From contig JAKCFJ010000002.1 in NCBI GenBank assembly GCA_025041175.1, positions 186,001 through 250,000 of the forward strand: DNA of 64,000 nucleotides, given 5' to 3'. Position numbers and translations under genes: made by a program. Shown piece after piece: positions 26,866 to 35,016 of the stretch. Every line of letters starts with the position of its first letter. Positions within the stretch are counted from its first letter, which is position 1. The notes beneath the pieces are model-generated. The model worked only from the letters and a program-made list of their open reading frames with translations, made no database searches and was not told the origin of the DNA. The stretch is from Halobacteriales archaeon YIM A00010 (GTDB lineage: Archaea; Halobacteriota; Halobacteria; Halobacteriales; Haloarculaceae).

Positions 26866-27330
26866 ATGAATGAAGGAGGGCAGGTCGAGCGGATTCACAT
26901 CGCACCCGAGCAGGGAGCGCCGGTCACGCCTGTCGACACAGCAGTGGCCGTCTCCCGGCGTGGGATCCGAGGCGATCGGTATTTTCGGGGGGACGGGACG
27001 TTCTCGGATCGACAGGGGTGTGACATCACGTTCATCGGATCGGAAGCCCTTGCTGCCGTGCAACACGAACTCGGCGTCAGTCTGGCGGCAGGGAGCCACC
27101 GCCGAAACGTGACGACACGCGGCATCGATCTGACCCGGCTCGTGGACGATCGGTTTCGGGTCGGCAGCGCTATCTGTGACGGCGTCGAGCGCTGTGAACC
27201 CTGTGCGTACCTGGAACAGCGTCTCGATCAGACCAGCCTTCGGAGCGCCATGGCTCACCGCGGCGGACTCCGAGCGACGATCGTCGATGGGGGTCCTATC
27301 TCGGTTGGAGACGAGATTCGGCTCCAGTGA
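26866..27330 (+). CDS. MOSC-domain protein
   Basis: The 154-residue protein is a stand-alone MOSC domain (named for the molybdenum cofactor sulfurase C-terminus). GIRGDRYF, NVTTRGIDL and the Cys motif GVERCEPCAYLEQ, followed by RGGLRATIVDGGPISVGDEI, are family signatures. Stand-alone MOSC proteins such as YiiM use molybdenum cofactor for reduction of N-hydroxylated compounds. The ATG shown follows an AT-rich tract; an upstream in-frame ATG would extend into the promoter. It lies 50 bases before the first ACWGT site, so its end is next to the ParA locus. Confidence 0.82.
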   Translation: MNEGGQVERIHIAPEQGAPVTPVDTAVAVSRRGIRGDRYFRGDGTFSDRQGCDITFIGSEALAAVQHELGVSLAAGSHRRNVTTRGIDLTRLVDDRFRVGSAICDGVERCEPCAYLEQRLDQTSLRSAMAHRGGLRATIVDGGPISVGDEIRLQ

Positions 27331-27401
27331 TGGTTCACCGAGTAGTCCCACGGAAGACATCCGTTCAGAAGCGTCTCGGTACATCAGTTCACACATCTAT
27401 A

Positions 27402-27556
27402 ACAGTGAATGAGTCTAGAACGGCGCAAACAGCTCCTACAGTATACACTGTACAAACGTTCTACTTCGGCAACAGGGTAGCTCCGGATCACACACTGCCA
27501 CCGTCAACAGTACAAGCAGCCCCAACAGTTCACACTGTACAAACAGTAGAAACAGT
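27402..27556. repeat. ACWGT pentamer cluster downstream of the ParA operon
   Basis: Eight exact ACTGT/ACAGT pentamers lie at 27402, 27438, 27447, 27507, 27525, 27534, 27543 and 27552. Six units from 27507 (one imperfect, GCAGC) are spaced at exactly 9 bp; four units at 27429-27460 keep the same period. ACWGT is its own reverse complement, so each unit is a palindromic half-site pair with a 4-base spacer. It ends 25 bases from the stop of the small partner gene. Confidence 0.8.
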
Positions 27557-27580
27557 AAAAGATGTGTGAGCGCTACCGGA

Positions 27581-27997
27581 TCAGGGAAGTTCCTCGGTGG
27601 CGTCGGGGTCGAGATCCCGCGCTTCGAGGACGAGCTGCGTCACTTCCCGCGGGTGCTCGTGAGCGAACCGCACCATCGCGTCGTGAGCTTCCCGAACCTC
27701 GAAATCGTTGTGGCCCAGCGCGATCATATCGTTCTCAACGCTGTTACACAGCACCTTGATGAACCGCGCGTTGTCCTCACTGGGGTAGATCGAGAGCTTC
27801 TCGCTCGTTTCGGCGGTGAACGCCGGACCGGCCGCGTCTTCCGTCTCTTCCGCGTCGGTCGTCTCTGCGTCGGTCGACGGATTGCTGTTTTCCGCTTCTG
27901 TAGGCTCGGTCTCGTCGGTCTGATCGTCGGCTTGCTCCTGGTCGTCCGTCCCCTCTTTCACTTGATCCAGCTGGTTTCGCAGATTACTACTGTCCAT
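27581..27997 (-). CDS. Small ParA-partner protein, 138 residues, unknown fold
   Basis: The start codon is one base after the ParA stop, so the two genes form one transcript. Residues 1-13 are polar, 14-57 are a disordered, extremely acidic linker (TDDQEQADDQTDETEPTEAE), and 60-130 form the folded part: EKLSIYPSEDNARFIKVLCNSVEND and DFEVREAHDAMVRFAHEHP. The folded part could contain a short strand followed by helices, as in ribbon-helix-helix partners of ParA, but I cannot confirm that. Position argues for a centromere-binding or adaptor protein that recognises the neighbouring ACWGT arrays. Confidence 0.7.
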   Translation of the reverse strand: MDSSNLRNQLDQVKEGTDDQEQADDQTDETEPTEAENSNPSTDAETTDAEETEDAAGPAFTAETSEKLSIYPSEDNARFIKVLCNSVENDMIALGHNDFEVREAHDAMVRFAHEHPREVTQLVLEARDLDPDATEELP

Positions 27998-27998
27998 A

Positions 27999-28862
27999 TT
28001 ACGCACGCTCCGCGACGATCTCTGCGAGTGTGTCGAAATGCTTGATCTGGTCGCACGAGGCGTCGTACTGCGCCACAGGTTCGTTGTTGGAGAACGAATC
28101 CGAAAGGGCGTCCCGTTCCCGAATGCCGGGGAGTGGGATGTCTCCCCGGCCGTTGGCGTCGATCTGCTCCCACTGCTCGTCGGTGATACGCGCATACGGG
28201 GGGAGATAGTCGGCCCAGTTCCTGTTGAGATCCTCGAGCAGACGGCGGTCGGGTTTGTTCGGCCGGATCGATTCGCTCAACATGTTCGGTGTAATCGCCA
28301 GAATGTCGGCTGCGCCGTCGGTCGCCTCGATGATCGGGAGGAGCTGTGATTCCATGATGCGTTCGAGACCACTGATGCTTCCCTGTCCAGGAATGACCGG
28401 AACGATGAAGCTCTGGGCAGCAACGAGCGCATTATCCGCCACTTTCGAGGGATCGCCGGGCGTATCCAACACAACGTACTCGTATCCATCCGCGCGCAAC
28501 GGATCGACGACCTCGTTTTTGAGGATGACGTCGGCGTTCATCTGATTTTTCATCCGATCGTTGATCGTAGACATTTCCGTGGAGCTGGGGACGACGCTGA
28601 ATCCACACTCCGTCTCGATGACGAGTTCGGATGGATGCGTGTCCCGGAAGATGACCTCTTCGAGGTGCCCGTTCTTGCTGTAAGCGTTCCCGAATCCGAG
28701 GAACTCCGTGCCGTGCCCGTTCTTGTCGACATCGACGTACACTGTTTCGCCGTAGTTCTCCTGAAGACGGTGTGCGAGGTTGATCGCGATTGTCGATTTC
28801 CCCATTCCGCCTTTCAAAATACAGACTGCAACGACGCCGTTTTGGGATGTTTGTGGTTTCAT
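27999..28862 (-). CDS. parA: ParA-family partition ATPase
   Basis: The 287-residue protein has the deviant Walker A motif KGGMGKST (residues 18-25, with the signature Lys), VYVDVDKNGHGTEFLG as the A' motif, EYVVLDTPGDPS as Walker B, and QSFIVPVIPGQGSISGLERI. ParA proteins form ATP-dependent gradients on DNA and move plasmids or chromosomes through a partner bound to a centromere. There is no N-terminal HTH, so it resembles the short, type Ib/Soj-like group. Sites GCTGT, ACTGT, ACTGT at 28877-28899 sit directly upstream of the start and may let its partner repress the operon. Confidence 0.85.
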   Translation of the reverse strand: MKPQTSQNGVVAVCILKGGMGKSTIAINLAHRLQENYGETVYVDVDKNGHGTEFLGFGNAYSKNGHLEEVIFRDTHPSELVIETECGFSVVPSSTEMSTINDRMKNQMNADVILKNEVVDPLRADGYEYVVLDTPGDPSKVADNALVAAQSFIVPVIPGQGSISGLERIMESQLLPIIEATDGAADILAITPNMLSESIRPNKPDRRLLEDLNRNWADYLPPYARITDEQWEQIDANGRGDIPLPGIRERDALSDSFSNNEPVAQYDASCDQIKHFDTLAEIVAERA

Positions 28863-28876
28863 AATGTGTGTTGAAT

Positions 28877-30044
28877 GCTGTGTATACTGTGCATACTGTG
28901 TACGAATCTTGTTGAGTACTGTATAAACGGTGTATGCCGTCGGTACATCATAATAATCCCGGTTTCCTCATCTCTCGTGCACCATACAAACAATAGTACA
29001 GTGTATACATCATACACTGTTTGAACTGTTTAGAATGTAATATACTCGTTATCCGTGACGGTTTAGAGCGTCTATACTGTTTGTACAGCATTCACATCGC
29101 AAAGAGTGTGGGAAGTTTAACTCTCATACTGCTCACACAGTAAGCGCTGTCTTTACCTGGGACAACGTGTGTACTGCGGGAGCTTCTTGTACTGTATACA
29201 CTGTATAGAACGCACGGATGTATGGAGCCACTGGTGCTACAGCTGTTTATGCAGTATAAACTGTGCTAACAGTACTGAATGCTCGTACGTTTACAAACGT
29301 GGGAACAGTCACGTGGGTAGCGATTGAGAGTGTCATAACGCTACGACAGTAAGCACTGTTTATATCGATGAGACAGTTAGTACGGTGTGTACAGTGTAGA
29401 CATCTGTCGTGTGTAGATTGGTGTTCCTTCAGTCGGCTTTCTGGGACCGACTACCGACAGTTATACTGTCGGTTATGGACCGTCGACCACGCAGTTGCCC
29501 GCTCACCACGCGTCCCATCGCCGCAACACAGACCACCGTCGCCCGCACGTCAGTATGACTGACGGTATTAACGCAGTGTGTCTGTAGTGGTGATGTGCAT
29601 ACTGTACTAGCATGGTATGTTTCTAGGTTCACAGCTGAACCGTGCATCCGGTATCTACTGTGTAAACATCTCATACAGTTAGCACAGTACTGGGGAAGTA
29701 GTACGGTCGTTCAACTGTTTGCACTGTTTATACAGTACTTAATTCGTGTACTTCTCTCTCACCCACGCATCGCCCTCATCGAGGGTATGGATTTGAAGGC
29801 GTACGGTTTACACTGTATAAACTGCTAATACTGTATGTGATTCTATCAATGTGTTCACTGTAACAGACGTTCGGACAGTGTCCTCATCGCACTTTCTATA
29901 CAGCGTTGGAGGTGGACACTGTTTCAACAGTACAAACGTTACATACTGTGAATGTGCAGTGCGCGCGGTCGTTGGGTGATACACAGTTCCCACATTGTAT
30001 ACTGTAGATACAGCACAAACTGTTTATACTGTGCTAAACGCTGT
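28877..30044. repeat. Large ACWGT array upstream of parA with 9-bp phasing
   Basis: I count 37 exact ACTGT or ACAGT pentamers here, against roughly 2-3 expected by chance. Most lie in short runs on a strict 9-bp lattice, with degenerate units (GCTGT, ACGTT, ACATC, ACGGT) filling intermediate positions. Clear runs are 28998-29038, 29242-29273, 29346-29404, 29714-29736, 29803-29834, 29918-29949 and 29983-30041 (seven units). The consensus is RCWGT with a 4-base spacer. The stretch is AT-rich and carries no credible gene, so it looks like a centromere or origin-type locus. Confidence 0.82.
29454..29564. repeat. Two perfect palindromes in the site-poor core of the array
   Basis: CCGACAGTTATACTGTCGG at 29454-29472 is a perfect palindrome with 8-bp arms. 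CGTCAGTATGACTGACG at 29548-29564 is another, with 7-bp arms. They flank a GC-richer segment (29410-29600) almost free of 9-bp lattice units. The first contains two ACWGT pentamers at 8-bp rather than 9-bp spacing. Confidence 0.65.
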
Positions 30045-30106
30045 AAGCGTATTCACATCTCACACCGGGAGAACATCATATGGACCGTACGTACCGGCTG
30101 GACAGT

Positions 30107-30516
30107 TCTAACAGATTCATTGGAATTGTTACGATATGCTTCCTGAGAGAGGCTGGTCAATCAGTGTCCACCGAGCAGATCGCGTGGCGTAGAGTCAACC
30201 GATCCCTCCGTCGGAGGGTTCGACCGGCACACTCTTCGGAGCAGTCACCACAATTCGTGCGGGGTCGGTGTGAAACACCCTACGCTCGAATATTCACCGG
30301 ACACTATCTTACTGATGAATGATGAACTCTCGGTTCTGCACACTATCCTCTGTGTTGTGGGGTGCCTGAACTAATTGTAGTCAAAGATCATTGTTCAAGA
30401 TAAATAGTGATCTCATCGAAAGCGGTATCTTACTTCTTCATGTAAAGAGACACTGCTTATCATTCGTCCAAATCTCCAGAACAGCAAGCGTCGCGTGGAT
30501 TCAGACGCTGCGTTGC
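30107..30516. other. Spacer between the array and the antiporter gene
   Basis: No gene is supported. The left end holds one last ACAGT at 30102. A small GC hairpin CCCTCCGTCGGAGGG occurs near 30210. The rest has no recognisable domain on either strand. Confidence 0.3.
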
Positions 30517-32853
30517 TTAGGTCGAACTGACCACGGCAACAGCGGTGTCGGCGTTGCGGATGATGTACTCCGACGTGTGACCCAGGAAGGCCCGCCGGGA
30601 AATCGGTCGTATGCTCGTCCCCATCACGATGAGATCGTTCTGGTGCTCGGACGCGCGGGAGACGATCTCGTCTTCGGGTTCCTGGTCGGAGACGATGACG
30701 TTCGTCCGCACCTCTGCACCCATCTGGCGCCCCAGTTGTGCCTCCTCGTCGACGATCTCCGCGCCGATCCGGCGGGCTTCTCGCAGATCGGGTTCTTCCA
30801 TGAAGCGGTCGCCAACCCGAGGTTCGTTCACCACGTAGACGATCTCGACGAGCGTGTTTTGATTGCGGGCGATCGCAAACGCCACCTCCGCAGCGTGGCG
30901 GTTGTACTCGGTCCCCGCGGTTGGCAGTAGAATACGCGATACCGTCTCCTCCTCGAGCCCTTCAACACTCTCGACGTTCGCGTGGACGGCCATCACTGGA
31001 CAGGGTGTGCCGCGAATAATCTCGTCGACCACGTTGCCCAGCGGCGGATCGTCGGCCTCGGCACCTCGCTCTGCGGTGCCGATCGTCAGGAGGTCGAAGT
31101 CCTGGGCTTCATCGAGGATCGTTTCTTTGAGAGTGGGATCCTCCTTGCGAACGATCGTCCGCAGTGATCGTTCCTCGGAGGGATCGAACTGCTTGTCCAT
31201 CCGCTCCAGACACTCGCTCGCCTTGGGAATCGGCCGCTCGCCGCTCGCCGCTGCTTTTCTATCGACGCTCCCGATCAGCGGGAGGTCGGCCAGACGCGTC
31301 CGGAGTCGCTGTAGTGGTCCCTCAATGTGGTTGTTTTCACCGGCCTGGAGATACATTGCCGTGACACCGATGTCGGTGCCGCTGGTCATGTGGCCGAGCA
31401 GTCGGGCCGCGTACTGGGAGTCCACACTGCAGCGGGTCGGCTGGAGCACCTTCGTCATCCGGCCGAGGTAGCTCTCAGCCTGCTGTTGCTCGCGTTCGAG
31501 TCGCTCGCGTTCCTCCGCGGACATCTCCAGGCGAGGGATCGTCATCCGCAACAAGGGCGGTGCCATCAACGATGTCACGATGGCGATCATGACGATGATG
31601 CTGTACATTTCGACGGTCAGAACGCCCAGTCCGAGTCCGATCATCGCCACGATGATCTCCATTGCGCCACGGGCGTTGAGTCCAGTTCCCATGGTAATAC
31701 TTTCCCAGTGGCTCATTCCTGCGCCGACCGCACCGACGTACGAACCGACGAACTTCCCGATCACGGCAACCACCAGCGCGCCCGTGCCGACCGCGAACAC
31801 GACCGGATCGGCCATCGTCGTGAGGTCGACCCGGAGTCCAGCAGTTGCGAAGAAAATCGGCGCGAACACCCCAAGAGTTACTATCTCGAACGTGTGCTCG
31901 GTCTCGTAGTCAAAGCGGTTGACCTGGCCGACGAGAATGCCGACGACGAACGCGCCTAGCACCGCTTCGAGATGCAGGTAGTGAGTAAGCGCTCCGGCCC
32001 CCAGCGCCAGAACCATCACCGTCGTGATCTTCGAGACCTGTCCCCCAATGACGTCGTCGACCCACTGAACCAACCACCGAACCAGCCGCTGCCCCGCGGT
32101 GAGTCCGATACCCAAAAAGAGCACGAGATAGATGATCGTCTGTCCGATGCTGGATAGATCGACCGTGCCGGCCTCGGCTAGCCCAGCGACGAGCGCCAGC
32201 AAGATCCAACCGAGCGTGTCGTTGATCATTCCCGCGGCGAGCTTGATCTGGCCGAAATCCCGCCTGATGACCTCCATATCCATGAGGATCTTCGCAATCA
32301 CTGGAAGCGCAGAGATCGAGAGCGCGGTCCCGACGAACAGGCTGAAGACCAGCCGTTGTCCCTCAGCGGCCAGAAAACGATCGGGAAGGACCCACGCGAA
32401 CCCGAACCCGAGCCCGAACGGGACGACGATGCTCGCTAGCGCGATGATCGTGGCGTCGACTCCCCGATTGACGATCAGGTCGAGATCCGTCTCCAATCCG
32501 GTGAGAACGATGAGCATGAGCAGCCCGAGCCAGGAGACGACCTCCAGCAGGTGAAACTGCGGGTCGACGGCCGTTCCCGACTCGAAGAGCGCGCCGAACA
32601 CCATCGACACCGCGTTGAGTAGCGATGGACCGAGAACGATGCCGGCCAGCAGCTCCCCGACGACTGCGGGAAGATCAAAACGCCGGGCGAGCTCTCCGAG
32701 CGCCCGGGCGGTGACCAACAACAGCGTCAGCATCACGAACACCCACAGCAACTGTTCGTGAGCGATCGGCTCGATTACCGCGTCCGGACCGCTCTGTAAT
32801 ACTATTCCACTACTGGACGGCTCGACCGATCTACGTGTGATAAAATTACTCAT
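30517..32853 (-). CDS. CPA2-type cation/proton antiporter with C-terminal UspA-like region
   Basis: The 778-residue protein begins with about 12 membrane helices (residues 30-430) of the monovalent cation:proton antiporter-2 family: LPAVVGELLAGIVLGPS, LSISALPVIAKIL, GMINDTLGWILL (the ND motif of the ion site) and GLNARGAMEIIVA. A charged segment (ERERLEREQQQAES) leads to a cytoplasmic region of about 300 residues holding one or two UspA-like folds, ending VMGTSIRPISRRAFLGHTSEYII, the nucleotide-binding loop of UspA. It should exchange Na+ or K+ for H+ and be gated through the Usp domain. An AsnC-type regulator lies upstream on the same strand. Confidence 0.87.
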   Translation of the reverse strand: MSNFITRRSVEPSSSGIVLQSGPDAVIEPIAHEQLLWVFVMLTLLLVTARALGELARRFDLPAVVGELLAGIVLGPSLLNAVSMVFGALFESGTAVDPQFHLLEVVSWLGLLMLIVLTGLETDLDLIVNRGVDATIIALASIVVPFGLGFGFAWVLPDRFLAAEGQRLVFSLFVGTALSISALPVIAKILMDMEVIRRDFGQIKLAAGMINDTLGWILLALVAGLAEAGTVDLSSIGQTIIYLVLFLGIGLTAGQRLVRWLVQWVDDVIGGQVSKITTVMVLALGAGALTHYLHLEAVLGAFVVGILVGQVNRFDYETEHTFEIVTLGVFAPIFFATAGLRVDLTTMADPVVFAVGTGALVVAVIGKFVGSYVGAVGAGMSHWESITMGTGLNARGAMEIIVAMIGLGLGVLTVEMYSIIVMIAIVTSLMAPPLLRMTIPRLEMSAEERERLEREQQQAESYLGRMTKVLQPTRCSVDSQYAARLLGHMTSGTDIGVTAMYLQAGENNHIEGPLQRLRTRLADLPLIGSVDRKAAASGERPIPKASECLERMDKQFDPSEERSLRTIVRKEDPTLKETILDEAQDFDLLTIGTAERGAEADDPPLGNVVDEIIRGTPCPVMAVHANVESVEGLEEETVSRILLPTAGTEYNRHAAEVAFAIARNQNTLVEIVYVVNEPRVGDRFMEEPDLREARRIGAEIVDEEAQLGRQMGAEVRTNVIVSDQEPEDEIVSRASEHQNDLIVMGTSIRPISRRAFLGHTSEYIIRNADTAVAVVSST

Positions 32854-32940
32854 CGTACAAGTGGTTTAAAATGAATTCAAGGGTGCTCGCTGCGAGCTCC
32901 GTTTCTGTGTTGTTCCTCGGACGGATCGGGGGAGCATTGT

Positions 32941-33513
32941 TCAGGGACCCTCATCGGACGAGCCACTGAACGCTCGGCGAGTTGCATCAGTAACGCCATC
33001 ACACGAGAACACCGTCACGAGGTCATCCGGTTGGAGCGTCGTGTCGCCGTGTGGTGTGAGAATCTCGGTGTCCCGCCTGATGGAGATAACGAGCGGTTCC
33101 TCATCGAGAATTCCACTCCCGACCGCTTCTGAAACGTCCATCTTTGCGATGGGGGCTTCGGACTCGACCGTCACCTCGACAACCTCGGACTCGCAACTGA
33201 CGAAATCGATCTCGATGCCTTCCTCTGACAGCGTGGTTCCGATCCGTCGAAGGTCGTCAGTGTCCCTGTTGACTGCCAGAGCGTGGAAATTCCGTCGTCC
33301 AGCCCGTTCGAAATTGACGTGCGCGCGGTAGCCCTCGATGATCCTGTCTCCTTCGAGCGAGTCGATTCGGTTCCGGACCGTTCCTTGGGAGACGCCGATG
33401 GTCTCGGCGATAGTCGGAGCTGAGTTCGATCCAGCATCGGTCATTAGCCTGTGGATGATCTGTTGATCGATTTCGTCGAGCCGGCGTTCCGAAGCTGGTG
33501 TTTGCTGACTCAC
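32941..33513 (-). CDS. Lrp/AsnC-type regulator with TrkA-C domain
   Basis: The 190-residue protein has an AsnC-type winged helix (DEIDQQIIHRLMTDAGSNSAPTIAETIGVSQGTVRNRIDSLE) at about residues 11-60, an AsnC ligand-like middle region, and a TrkA-C (RCK-C) domain at 120-178 (SIRRDTEILTPHGDTTLQPDDLVTVFS). RCK-C domains bind cyclic dinucleotides or other ligands in potassium channels and antiporters. It lies upstream of the antiporter on the same strand with an 87-bp gap, which suggests it senses the same ion or second messenger and controls that gene. Confidence 0.8.
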   Translation of the reverse strand: MSQQTPASERRLDEIDQQIIHRLMTDAGSNSAPTIAETIGVSQGTVRNRIDSLEGDRIIEGYRAHVNFERAGRRNFHALAVNRDTDDLRRIGTTLSEEGIEIDFVSCESEVVEVTVESEAPIAKMDVSEAVGSGILDEEPLVISIRRDTEILTPHGDTTLQPDDLVTVFSCDGVTDATRRAFSGSSDEGP

Positions 33514-33941
33514 TGTTTCTACTTCAGTAGATACGAGGGAGATATATAAACTAATTTTTCAATGAAAATTTATTGCCGGTATTATTTCTGGAATCGGGTA
33601 ATACCACTGCCGGGATTCTCGGTAGGGGTGTTCCGTCCCCACGGAATGCGCTCGGATCACGATCGAAAACGGACCGTTCGGCCGTTCGACACGGAATTTC
33701 GAGCGTCGCGTGTCGACGGCGAGAGGAACGGATCTCGGTCGCCTAGCAGCCGCTCACCGAGAAGAGCTGGTTCTACCGCCGACAGCGACACCGGTGTGTG
33801 TCGGTGCCTCCGGCGTGACAGGGTTGCGATCGCCGGGCAGTAGGGCGCAGCCCGTATCGAGGCCGATTAGCTGTTTGTAGGCGGTAAGCTCCCTTCCTCA
33901 ACGCCCGAACGGAGTGAGGGCGTAGGGAGGGGATACACCGT
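33514..33941. other. Spacer with a solo IS200/IS605-type end
   Basis: No intact gene. A short plus-strand reading after 33562 has no domain. The right part (33888-33932) holds the IS-end-like hairpin described separately. Confidence 0.35.
33888..33932. mobile_element. Solo tnpB-type right-end hairpin
   Basis: A structured GC-rich hairpin of the form CTTCCTCAACGCCC, loop, GGGCGTAGGGAGGGG. The same architecture occurs at 34967-35012, at the 3' end of a broken tnpB. It therefore looks like the right end and guide-RNA scaffold of a second, lost element. Confidence 0.5.
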
Positions 33942-33991
33942 TCACAAGAGCGAAGCTCTTGTGAGCGAACGAATCGCTCTGCGATTCGTTC
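33942..33991. repeat. Hairpin pair at the 5' end of the broken tnpB
   Basis: Two adjacent perfect hairpins: a 10-bp stem TCACAAGAGC with loop GAA (33942-33964) and an 11-bp stem GAACGAATCGC with loop TCT (33967-33991). They sit at the point where TnpB similarity begins. Confidence 0.85.
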
Positions 33992-34374
33992 ACGCTAGAT
34001 TGTTTTCAAACTTCGAACTCGACAAGAAGAGTGGTCAGACTGTGTTGGAACTGTCGAAACTCGCGGATATTCCACTACGAATGCACCGACCGATTCCTGA
34101 CGCGGCGAAGCTCAAAGAGGTCACGCTCAAAAAAGAGCCGACCGGTGAGTGGTTCGCCATCTTCGGCATCGAATTCGACCGAGAGCCGCCCGAACCGCCC
34201 GAGAATCCCAACAACGTCGTCGGTATCGACGTTGGGATTCTCAAATACGCGCACGACACAGATGGAACGGCGGTTGGGTCGCTCGACCTCTCCGACGAGC
34301 GTGAACGGCTCGAACGCGAACAGCGGACCCTCTCTCGGAAAGAATACGGCTCTGCCAACTGGGAGAAACAGCGT

Positions 34375-34433
34375 CACCAGAAATCTTCGATTTCTGGCTG
34401 GCGAACGAGACGCTCGCGTCTCGTTAACGCAAA
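34375..34433. repeat. 59-bp insertion of two hairpins inside tnpB
   Basis: Between codons CGT (34372-34374) and CGC (34434-34436), where TnpB proteins read Arg-Arg, lie a 9-bp stem CCAGAAATC with loop TTC (34377-34397) and a 10-bp stem AACGAGACGC with a 2-base loop (34404-34425). The 59 bases shift the frame by two. Confidence 0.85.
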
Positions 34434-34844
34434 CGCGTGGCAGAGTGTCACGATACGATCAAATGCAAACGCCGTGACTTCCTCCACAAACTATCGACCT
34501 ACTACGCTCGGGAGTACGATCTCGTCGCTGTAGAGAATTTGAACGTTGTCGGGATGATGCAGTTCAACTCGAACTCACGAAACCGAGCAGCCGCTGCATG
34601 GGGTACTTTTCTACGGATGCTCGAGTATAAATGCGAACGGGAAGGAACGCATTTCGTCCCGGTTGACCCACGGAACACCACCAAAGAGTGCGCTGCTTGC
34701 GGCGTGAAAACCGATAAACCGCTGTGGGTCCGCGAACACGCCTGTCCATCGTGTGGATTCACCACAGACAGAGACTGGAATGCAGCGTGGAACATTCTTT
34801 CTCGCGGGATCAAGCAATTAGGAGTGGGACACTCCGAAGTCACG

Positions 34845-34900
34845 TGGTCCGAGAGAGCGAAGCTCTCTCGTCATCACGAAAATCTTCGATTTTCGAACGA
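34845..34900. repeat. 56-bp insertion of two hairpins near the tnpB 3' end
   Basis: Between ACG of GVGHSEVT and CCT of PVETALP lie a 9-bp stem CGAGAGAGC with loop GAA (34850-34870) and an 8-bp stem CGAAAATC with loop TTC (34877-34895). The 56 bases again shift the frame. Confidence 0.85.
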
Positions 34901-34966
34901 CCTGTGGAGACTGCGCTCCCTACGGGAACCACGGCGGTTCCTGCAAAGCGTGTCGTGGAAACAGGA

Positions 34967-35012
34967 AGCCCCTCCCTCAAGCGCGAGCCGTCAGGCGAGC
35001 GGTAGGGTGGGG
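34967..35012. mobile_element. tnpB right-end hairpin (guide-RNA scaffold region)
   Basis: A GC-rich imperfect hairpin CCCCTCCCTCAAGCGC, loop, GCGGTAGGGTGGGG overlaps the last codons of the broken tnpB. In IS200/IS605 elements this position carries the right end and the 3' part of the guide RNA. It borders the stop codon of queC. Confidence 0.5.
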
Positions 35013-35016
35013 TCGT

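Larger units (their letters stand above)
34003..35005 (+). pseudogene. TnpB (IS200/IS605-type RNA-guided nuclease), truncated and hairpin-disrupted
   Basis: The 5' half is missing. The remaining reading passes through three frames: VLELSKLADIPLRMHRPIPD to EKQR; then RVAECHDTIKCKRRDFLHKLS to GVGHSEVT; then PVETALPTGTTAVPAKRVV to the stop. The nuclease residues remain: RuvC Asp in VGIDVGILKYA, Glu in VAVENLNVVGM, a zinc finger (CAACG, CPSCG) and Asp in DRDWNAAW. The breaks coincide with inserted hairpin pairs of 59 and 56 bases, each of which shifts the frame. It lies just downstream of the 3' end of queC. Confidence 0.85.

Noticed and set aside
28877-30044. Possible CRISPR array
   Set aside because: The repeat unit is a 5-base palindrome with a 4-base spacer, far too short for a CRISPR repeat, and no cas gene is nearby.
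33562-33843. 93-codon plus-strand frame before the tnpB remnant
   Set aside because: Very basic, no domain and no promoter; unlike haloarchaeal proteins.
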